From Devosia equisanguinis (GTDB taxonomy: Bacteria > Pseudomonadota > Alphaproteobacteria > Rhizobiales > Hyphomicrobiaceae), in assembly GCA_945901835.1 (NCBI GenBank), contig CAMDMH010000058.1, positions 1-10,565 of the forward strand: DNA of 10,565 nt, in the 5' to 3' direction. Shown one piece after another: positions 5,179 to 10,565 of the stretch. Made by a program: the position numbers and the translations under genes. The first letter of the stretch is position 1; the number at the start of each line of letters is the position of its first letter. The notes beneath the pieces are model-generated. The model was not told the DNA's origin. It saw only the letters and a list, made by a program, of their open reading frames with translations, and made no database searches.

Positions 5179-6780
5179 ATGGCCAAGTCGCCTAGCCAGA
5201 AATCCCCGTCGAAGGTCCAGGAGCCGAAATCCCAGGACGCCAAAGCATCGGCCACAACCACCGGCTCCAACGAACCCAAACCGTTCGGCGATCTCCGCGG
5301 CTGGATCGAAGCCCTTCGCCGCGAAGGCGAAATTCATGATGTCGATGTCGAAGTCGATTGGGAGTGCGAACTCGGCACCATCACTCGCAAGGCTTTCGGC
5401 AACGGCGATGGGCCCGCGCTGATGTTCAACAACATCAAGGACTACAACAAGGCCGGCGCCCGCTGCACGAAGCTGTTCACCGGCGGCCTCTCCAACTACT
5501 CGCGCGTCGCGATGATGTTCGGCCTCCCCAAGGACGCCTCCATCACCGAACTGGTGAAGAGCGCGCGCAAGGCTTACGCCGGCCGCATACCTCCCGTGAC
5601 CGTCAAGACCGGACCGGTGAAGGAAAACATCATCACTGGCGACGATATCAACTTGCTCGATTTCCCCGTGCCCAAGTGGCATCGCCTCGATGGCGGCCGT
5701 TACATCAACACGATGCAAGGTACGGTGACGCGTGACCCGGCAACCGGGCGGCTCAACGTCGGCATTTACCGCGGCATGGTCGGCGAGAAGCCTAATACCC
5801 TGCCCGTTCAACTCTGGCGGCCGCAGAACTGGGGGCTCGACTTCAACAAATACGCGGCCGAACAGAAGGAGATGCCTGTTGCCTTCATCTACGGCTGGGA
5901 GCCGTGCCTGCCCTTCTGCGGCTCATCCCCGCTGCCACCGGACGTGTCTGAATACGATGTTATGGGCGCAATCCGCGGGGCGCCGGTCGAGCTTGTCGAC
6001 TGCGAGACCGTGCCGCTCAAAGTGCCGGCGACGGCCGAGATCGTCATCGAAGGCTGGATTTCGCCGGATCCCGCGACGTTCGAGATGGAAGGTCCTTTCG
6101 GGGAATACACTGGCTATTTCGGCGGCGACAAGGCGCTGCGGCATACGGTGCGGGTCACAGCGATCACGCATCGCAACGATCCGATCATGCGAGGCACGCT
6201 CGAAGGAACGATGCCCAAGATGCTGAACGAGAACTCGATCATGTCCTCCGTACAACGGGCAGCGCTTGCGTGGAACATTCTCGACCGCGCAGGCGTGCCC
6301 GGCGTGACGGACGTGCATTGCCCTCCAGCCAACAATGGCACGACACTGATCATCCAGATCAAGCAAACGTATCGCGGACAGGCGAAGCAGGCCGCCTGCG
6401 CGATCTGGGGCTCGAACGCAGCGCATCTGCGCTACAAGAATATCTGGGTCGTGGACGAAGACATCGACATCCACGACTACGGCGCGCTCGACTGGGCGTT
6501 CGCGTATCGTGTCAACGCGGCCGAGGACGACATCGTGTTCTTCCCCGGCACGTTCGGATCTGCGCTGGATCCCTCGACGCGGCTCAGGTCTCGTGATGCG
6601 CAAAAGTTTGGCACCGGCAAGTGGTGCCGCGTGTTGATCGATGCCACGGTCAACCTCGATTTCGAACCCGAGGAAGAATACGGCGGTCAGCGGTTCCCGC
6701 CGATGGTGTGGCCGGACAAGCAGGACGCGGCGCTGGTCGAACGCCGGTGGGAAGAATACGGCTTCAAGCGAAAGAAGTAG
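5179..6780 (+). CDS. UbiD-family decarboxylase (copy B)
   Basis: This 533-residue protein is a paralogue of divergent copy A, alignable over nearly its full length. Shared landmarks are LMFNNIKDYNK (81-91), LNVGIYR (Asn193, Arg198), SEYDVMGAIRGAPVEL (Glu258), MEGPFGEYTGY (Glu304, Glu309) and VVDEDIDIHDYGA. It should likewise be a cytoplasmic prenyl-FMN-dependent (de)carboxylase. The stretch WRPQN (213-217) again lacks the His expected as metal ligand, and the His-His of copy A (193-194) is Leu-Asp here. Residues 1-35 are an extra Lys/Ser/Thr/Gln-rich tail absent from copy A and probably disordered. The frame is open back to 4960, overlapping copy A, but GAGGAG at 5163-5168 with a 10-base spacer supports the ATG at 5179. 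Whether A and B form a mixed complex or act on different substrates cannot be told. A repeat element follows the stop. Confidence 0.9.
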   Translation: MAKSPSQKSPSKVQEPKSQDAKASATTTGSNEPKPFGDLRGWIEALRREGEIHDVDVEVDWECELGTITRKAFGNGDGPALMFNNIKDYNKAGARCTKLFTGGLSNYSRVAMMFGLPKDASITELVKSARKAYAGRIPPVTVKTGPVKENIITGDDINLLDFPVPKWHRLDGGRYINTMQGTVTRDPATGRLNVGIYRGMVGEKPNTLPVQLWRPQNWGLDFNKYAAEQKEMPVAFIYGWEPCLPFCGSSPLPPDVSEYDVMGAIRGAPVELVDCETVPLKVPATAEIVIEGWISPDPATFEMEGPFGEYTGYFGGDKALRHTVRVTAITHRNDPIMRGTLEGTMPKMLNENSIMSSVQRAALAWNILDRAGVPGVTDVHCPPANNGTTLIIQIKQTYRGQAKQAACAIWGSNAAHLRYKNIWVVDEDIDIHDYGALDWAFAYRVNAAEDDIVFFPGTFGSALDPSTRLRSRDAQKFGTGKWCRVLIDATVNLDFEPEEEYGGQRFPPMVWPDKQDAALVERRWEEYGFKRKK

Positions 6781-6786
6781 ACGTTG

Positions 6787-6887
6787 GTCGGGTTGGCAGT
6801 GCGGAGCACAGCGTAACCCGACGACTTTCTTTGCTGTGTATCGAGCAGACGTTGGGTTACGCGCTTCCTGTGCGTCGCTGACCCAAC
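6787..6887. repeat. Bipartite intergenic repeat, possible bidirectional terminator
   Basis: Two stem-loops occupy the gap between converging genes. The first pairs GTCGGGTT (6787-6794) with AACCCGAC (6815-6822), with an inner GTGC-GGA-GCAC hairpin (6799-6809). The second pairs GTTGGGT (6851-6857) with ACCCAAC (6881-6887). The middle arms are themselves related (AACCCGACG and CGTTGGGTT). This double-hairpin layout resembles a dispersed repeat I recall from Bradyrhizobium-type genomes, not searched here. It may act as a transcription barrier between copy B and the VWA gene. Confidence 0.65.
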
Positions 6888-6902
6888 CTCCTGCCAATGC
6901 CG

Positions 6903-8282
6903 TTAGAATCTTTGCGCCGCACCGCTGTAGGATACGTCGAACTCGCGCTGCTGCTTGCGCGCTTTGGACCAGCCTTCGCTGCTCTGTGCCGCTGGCGACG
7001 CTGCCGTTTCATTTGCCTTCAACTCGTCGCGCAGCGGCGCATAGGCGGTACCGCCCGGAAGCTTCGATTGCTGTTCCCGGACGAAAGCAGCGTTCTTTTC
7101 GAACAGCCGGTTGGCTTCGGCAGCGCGTCCTGCATCGCGCAGACGAACTGCTTCTTGCCTCGCTTCACGCGATAGCAAAGTCGCAACGTCCCGCATCACT
7201 TCCGCGTTGACGCTCTTCTCGGATGCTTCGCGATCCCCCGTGAAACGGCCACGCGCGGCCGTACTCACGGTCATGCGTCTTCCGTCCGTAGGATCGAGGT
7301 AGCCGACCTCGATGCTGGCCAGCGCCCCTTCTGCCTGCGATGCATCTGCGGCGAGTTCCAGTTCGGCGAGCAGCACCTGCTCCACGCCGCCGATCAGCGA
7401 ACCGACCTTGTAGACAAGACGTTCTCCGCGAATTTCCGCGTCGCGACCGAGCGAGCGCATCGGCCGAATACCCGGCCGCACCGTGATGATGACCTCCACC
7501 TGCTGCCCGATGACGCCGAGTGCATCGTTGAACTCCCGCGTCATGAACCCAGCGAGATCTGCGCTTTCCTGCACGTACACGTGACTGCCGTCGGCACTCC
7601 GCGCGAGGCCGGCCATCAGATCCTCGTTGTAGCCATTGCCGAGCCCGATCGTGGACACCGTGATGCCTTCGCTGGCCAGTTCGCGTCCCAAACTCACGAA
7701 ATCGGCTGGTCTTGATGGTCCGATATTCGCGAGCCCATCCGACAACAGAATGATCCGATTGACCCGTTCCCGTGACTTGAATTTCCGGATCTCGTTTGCG
7801 CCCGCCAGAAGTCCGGCGTGAATAGCCGTCGAGCCGCGCGGTGTAAGGCGAGCAATGCGATCCTTGAAGACGCGGGGGTCAGTGACCTTTGTCGCGGGCG
7901 CATCGACTTCGACACGGTCGTCGTAGCTGACCTCGGAAAGAATATCGTCGCGCCCGAGCCGGTCGACCGCCATTTGCGCTGCGCGACGCGCATTGTCCAT
8001 TCGACCGTCGGCTGACATGGAACCCGAGCGGTCGATGACGAGAGCGATATTCATCGGTGCACGCCTTGCATCCGGCCTGCGTGCCCCGGCAATCACGACG
8101 CGCAGGTAGGCCCTCTGACTTTCACCAGCCATCGGCTGATCCCGATCGAGTTCGGCTTTGACTTCGATCGGCAACGGCGAGGTCGCCGCTGCCTTCGTGA
8201 CTGGACCGACGCTACACAAAGCAGCGAACGGCAAGTATAACAGGCAATAGCCCTTTACTCTAAGTGATGACAAGTTCGTCAT
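6903..8282 (-). CDS. Exported von Willebrand factor A domain protein
   Basis: This 459-residue protein has a single VWA domain, a metal-dependent protein-binding fold. Residues 1-33 look like a Sec signal (hydrophobic stretch LLYLPFAALCSVG, possible cleavage near TKA-AA), so it should act in the periplasm or at the envelope; the Cys23 context is a poor lipobox. The MIDAS metal site is complete: DRSGSM (Asp84, Ser86, Ser88), Thr152 in RGSTAIHAG, and Asp182 in LLSDGLANIG. A beta-rich region follows (about 255-350), then an Arg/Ala/Glu-rich helical stretch (about 360-415) and a charged tail. The overall plan resembles YfbK-type VWA proteins of unknown function. GGGAG at 8289-8293 with a 6-base spacer fixes the start. 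There is no MoxR ATPase beside it, the usual partner of many bacterial VWA proteins. The ligand is unknown. Confidence 0.88.
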   Translation of the reverse strand: MTNLSSLRVKGYCLLYLPFAALCSVGPVTKAAATSPLPIEVKAELDRDQPMAGESQRAYLRVVIAGARRPDARRAPMNIALVIDRSGSMSADGRMDNARRAAQMAVDRLGRDDILSEVSYDDRVEVDAPATKVTDPRVFKDRIARLTPRGSTAIHAGLLAGANEIRKFKSRERVNRIILLSDGLANIGPSRPADFVSLGRELASEGITVSTIGLGNGYNEDLMAGLARSADGSHVYVQESADLAGFMTREFNDALGVIGQQVEVIITVRPGIRPMRSLGRDAEIRGERLVYKVGSLIGGVEQVLLAELELAADASQAEGALASIEVGYLDPTDGRRMTVSTAARGRFTGDREASEKSVNAEVMRDVATLLSREARQEAVRLRDAGRAAEANRLFEKNAAFVREQQSKLPGGTAYAPLRDELKANETAASPAAQSSEGWSKARKQQREFDVSYSGAAQRF

Positions 8283-8379
8283 TTTTGACTCCCGGACAAC
8301 ATCATCGACGCAATGACGTTTGTTCCAGAGCGTGGCGCCACCGAGAGCGACCTGTGTTCCGGCTGCGTTGCAATTGCGG

Positions 8380-8415
8380 CCGCCACGTGTTTGCCGCCGC
8401 GGTGTGTCGTGGCGG
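8380..8415. repeat. Inverted repeat upstream of the VWA gene
   Basis: CCGCCACG (8380-8387) and CGTGGCGG (8408-8415) are perfect 8-bp arms around 20 bases. It lies about 100 bases upstream of the VWA start and just beyond the probable terminator of the preceding minus-strand gene. It may be a regulatory dyad or an additional terminator stem; no T-tract follows. Confidence 0.3.
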
Positions 8416-8423
8416 TATCATTG

Positions 8424-8460
8424 AATGAAGAAGGCCCCGCCGGATCTCACCAGCGAGGCC
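8424..8460 (-). terminator. Intrinsic terminator of the secreted-protein gene
   Basis: On the minus strand GGCCTCGC (8460-8453) pairs with GCGGGGCC (8440-8433), an 8-bp stem with one G-U pair, followed by the T-rich TTCTTCATT. It begins 20 bases past the stop codon at 8481 and separates this gene from the VWA gene. Confidence 0.65.
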
Positions 8461-8480
8461 ATCCCTCATGGTCGTGTCGA

Positions 8481-9740
8481 CTACAGCACGAAGTCCTGCC
8501 GAGCCAGGTTCACGTTGCCGGCCAACTCCAGCGTGAAATTCGCAACGCCGTCGTTGTTGGTGTGCGCCTCGACGATCGTCATGCCCGATTTGGCATCGAA
8601 GTGACTGGACACCATTCCGGCACCCATCTTGGCGTCTGCCCCGACGAACGCGAAGGACTGGTCTCCGCTCTGCGCCATCATCGCATCGATACCCGACAGG
8701 TCGATCTTGTCACCCTTGGAGAAGTCCATGATGCGATCGACCGCGCCGAAGTGCGAGTCGTTGACGCTGTCGAAGCGGAAGCTGTCCGCCCCCTTGCCCC
8801 CACTGATCAGCTCACTGATCGACGAGCTGTTGAGGATGTCGTCGTGCAGAGAGCCGACGATCGGACCCTTGGGACCGATGGGACCTGCGCCCGGCAACTT
8901 GTCGAAGAACGAAGGCGGCAGCTCTTCCGGCAATTCGAACTTCGCTACGCTGCCGTCGTCGAGCCGATCCTTGAACTCCTCGATGCTCGAAGAGAGTTGC
9001 GCCGACACCTTCACGTCCTTCGCGGTCAGCCCCAGGCTCGCCGTGCTGACACCTGCGTCGAGATCCGAGCCGGAGCCCTCCTCGAAGCCTTCCTTGAACC
9101 CCTTCGAGGTATCGTCCAGAAAGTCCAGGAAAGCGTCCTTGCCACCTTGAACCTTCTCGCCGATTTTCTCGCTCAAAATCAGCGTCGCATCGGTCACCTT
9201 CTCGGTAACTTCGCCGGCGAAATCCACGATCCCGTCGACCGCCTTACCCGCTTCCTTGACAACAGAATTGGCGGCATCGCCCGCCCCTTCGATGAGATCG
9301 CCGGCTCCACGGATCGTGCCGTTGATCAGATCCTCGGCCCGATCGCCGACCAGATCGAACCTTTCGCCGGCCTTGGCGCCGATATCCGCGATACCATCGC
9401 CGACCACTTTGGCGCCCGCACCGATCAGCGTACCGCCGGTGCTGATGATGTCGTCGGCCACCCTGCCCGGATTGGATGCCAACTCGCCAAAGAAGTCGCT
9501 GGCGTTTTCGGCAACCTTGCCCGCCCCGCGAGCGAGCGAGGCACCCGCGCCGACCACCGCATCGAGTGCAGCATCGGCCGCCTGTGCCGTGGCCTCGGCT
9601 GCGTCTTGCGCCGCCCCGGTCGCAGCATCATAGACATCCTCCGCAGTCTCGACCACCGTTTCGACCGCTTCTTCGGCGGCCTTGGCCGCTCCACCGAGTG
9701 CACCACCGACTGCGCGTGCGAGTTCACTGAAAGGCCACAT
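8481..9740 (-). CDS. Type I-secreted protein: helical N-region plus serralysin C-terminal domain
   Basis: This 419-residue acidic protein combines two parts. Residues 313-419 match the C-terminal domain of serralysin-type secreted proteins: GGKGADSFRF (314-323), VDRIMDFSKGDKIDLSGIDA (334-353), THTNN-like DGVANFTLEL, and the ending NLARQDFVL, a hydrophobic tail typical of substrates recognised by type I (ABC/HlyD/TolC) secretion systems. Only one RTX-like glycine motif is seen. Residues 1-220 are Ala/Gly/Glu/Asp-rich amphipathic helix, with degenerate units restarting at GAGK (72), GAGA (107) and GAGD (145), reminiscent of LEA or apolipoprotein-like proteins. A short Pro/Gly linker (283-296) joins the parts. 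No catalytic domain or N-terminal signal peptide is visible. AGGAG at 9748-9752 with a 7-base spacer supports the start. The transporter is not in the window. The effector role is unknown; surface coating or membrane binding are guesses. Confidence 0.82.
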   Translation of the reverse strand: MWPFSELARAVGGALGGAAKAAEEAVETVVETAEDVYDAATGAAQDAAEATAQAADAALDAVVGAGASLARGAGKVAENASDFFGELASNPGRVADDIISTGGTLIGAGAKVVGDGIADIGAKAGERFDLVGDRAEDLINGTIRGAGDLIEGAGDAANSVVKEAGKAVDGIVDFAGEVTEKVTDATLILSEKIGEKVQGGKDAFLDFLDDTSKGFKEGFEEGSGSDLDAGVSTASLGLTAKDVKVSAQLSSSIEEFKDRLDDGSVAKFELPEELPPSFFDKLPGAGPIGPKGPIVGSLHDDILNSSSISELISGGKGADSFRFDSVNDSHFGAVDRIMDFSKGDKIDLSGIDAMMAQSGDQSFAFVGADAKMGAGMVSSHFDAKSGMTIVEAHTNNDGVANFTLELAGNVNLARQDFVL

Positions 9741-9845
9741 GTCACTTCTCCTGTTGGTCTTGGTTTCACTTTCGAACTTCGCCGGAAGCCCTTCTTTCGT
9801 TTGGGGCGCCCGATGCAGTTGAAAGTGCCATCAGGAGAGGCGCGG

Positions 9846-9869
9846 GGTAGGTTCTGGTTGGAACCTGCC
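9846..9869. repeat. Inverted repeat upstream of the secreted-protein gene
   Basis: GGTAGGTTC (9846-9854) and GAACCTGCC (9861-9869) are 9-bp arms with one mismatch around TGGTTG. It lies 106 bases upstream of the secreted-protein start and about 94 bases past the Crp/Fnr gene stop. It could be an operator or an mRNA hairpin; no T-tract follows on either strand. Confidence 0.35.
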
Positions 9870-9962
9870 TCACGAATTTCTTACGAGAGTTTGAGAAGTG
9901 CGTGCGTGATCCGTGTGCTCGTTACAGATGGAACAATGGTCCTGCCGAAATTCGGCCACAGC

Positions 9963-10565
9963 CTATTCGCCGTCCGCGCCGGCGATCCGCAACAGCACGC
10001 TCGGGTGACAGGTCATGCCTTCGCCTGACCGCGAGATGGCTCCGTCCGCCTCCAACGCCCCCATCGCCACCGTCACCTTCGGCCGGCTCGTCCCCAGCAA
10101 CAGCGCGATCTCGCCCTGTGTCATCTTGAGATCGAGCCCCACCTTCGATTGATCGAGATCGTGCCCCGAGATCCGCAATGCGCTGAGAATGAATCGCGCG
10201 ACGCGCCGTTCGATTGGATAAAGAGCGATCTCTTCCATCTGGCTCGAAGTCTCACGCAGGCGCTCGCACAAGAACCCGACGATGCCCCGCGCTATCTCCG
10301 GCCTGGCCTCCATCAGCTGCCGGAAGCGCGCACGCGACAGAACAAGCGTGCGCACCTCCGTGACCGCGACTGCATCCGCGCTCCGCGTTCCCCCATCGAT
10401 CACCGCGATCTCACCGAGCACGTCGCCTCGATCTGCAAATCTGAACGTCAGCTCGCGCCCTTCGACACTGAACACCGAGAGACGCACCCGCCCCTCGGCG
10501 ACCAGATAGAGACCTATGGCCTCTTCACCACGCGAAAAGATCGTGCGCCCAGGAGCGAGCCGCTC
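9963..10565 (-). CDS. Crp/Fnr-family transcription regulator (5' end outside window)
   Basis: The C-terminal 200 residues are present; the frame is open to the window edge, so the start lies beyond 10565. An apparent GTG at 10487 is internal, since the cyclic-nucleotide-binding fold continues upstream of it (GRTIFSRGEEAIGLYLVAEG). The phosphate-binding cassette reads GDVLGEIAVIDGGTRSADAVA, with Gly-Glu (51-52) and Arg-Ser (61-62), numbered from the first codon in the window, at the positions that contact cAMP in CRP, so nucleotide binding is plausible. No cysteine cluster for an FNR-type iron-sulfur site is visible in this part. A long dimerisation helix follows, then a winged helix-turn-helix (about 148-185) with recognition stretch GTSRPKVTVAMGAL. 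The target is unknown. It lies upstream of the secreted-protein gene on the same strand, separated by 222 bases. Confidence 0.93.
   Translation of the reverse strand, partial: ERLAPGRTIFSRGEEAIGLYLVAEGRVRLSVFSVEGRELTFRFADRGDVLGEIAVIDGGTRSADAVAVTEVRTLVLSRARFRQLMEARPEIARGIVGFLCERLRETSSQMEEIALYPIERRVARFILSALRISGHDLDQSKVGLDLKMTQGEIALLLGTSRPKVTVAMGALEADGAISRSGEGMTCHPSVLLRIAGADGE

Noticed and set aside
5923..6897. A 324-codon minus-strand frame inside UbiD copy B
   Set aside because: Antisense shadow of a conserved gene with the same Arg/His-rich bias and no family match.
8313..10028. A 571-codon plus-strand open frame antisense to the secreted-protein gene
   Set aside because: It is longer than the gene it overlaps, but its product is Arg/His-rich with no recognisable domain, while the opposite strand gives a clear serralysin-type C-terminal domain with a good ribosome binding site. 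Long antisense frames are expected in GC-rich genes.

Overview
The window looks like chromosomal DNA of a GC-rich alphaproteobacterium, most likely Hyphomicrobiales (Bradyrhizobium/Rhodopseudomonas-like or a related family). Three things point there. An NDUFS4-type accessory complex I subunit is typical of alphaproteobacteria. The palindromic intergenic repeats at 2582-2710 and 6787-6887 have the architecture of repeats scattered through those genomes. The gene content (UbiD decarboxylases, CcdA, a serralysin-type type I secretion tail, Crp/Fnr regulator) fits. The genus is inference; no ribosomal marker is present.

Layout, left to right. Positions 1-373 hold no supportable gene, only hairpins and a short direct repeat. 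A minus-strand tRNA-Arg(UCU) with encoded CCA follows (374-450), then a minus-strand complex I NDUFS4-like subunit (509-814) with a good sigma70-type promoter (891-919). Next is a minus-strand D-2-hydroxyacid dehydrogenase (949-1926). A 272-bp divergent gap containing a dyad leads into a plus-strand pair, an exported thioredoxin-like protein (2199-2585) and CcdA (2745-3467), separated by two palindromic hairpins.

The centre is a pair of divergent, clearly paralogous UbiD-family decarboxylases (minus 3486-5024, plus 5179-6780). They share a 154-bp control region with a 23-bp imperfect palindrome and a TTGACA box. They form a large imperfect inverted repeat containing identical blocks of 32-33 bp. 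No ubiX (prenylated-FMN synthesis) and no aromatic-degradation genes accompany them.

The right part is all on the minus strand: an exported von Willebrand factor A protein (6903-8282), a protein with an alanine-rich helical N-terminal region and a serralysin-type C-terminal secretion domain (8481-9740, probable terminator at 8424-8460), and a Crp/Fnr regulator cut off by the window end (9963-10565).

Functionally, thioredoxin plus CcdA form an obvious electron-transfer pair: CcdA carries reductant across the inner membrane to the exported thioredoxin. The UbiD pair probably acts on aromatic or unsaturated carboxylates, together or on related substrates. The remaining genes look like independent units. 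I found no defence system, CRISPR array, transposase or integrase. The most unusual items are the inverted UbiD pair, the orphan type I-secreted helical protein, and the thioredoxin whose cis-proline position is serine.
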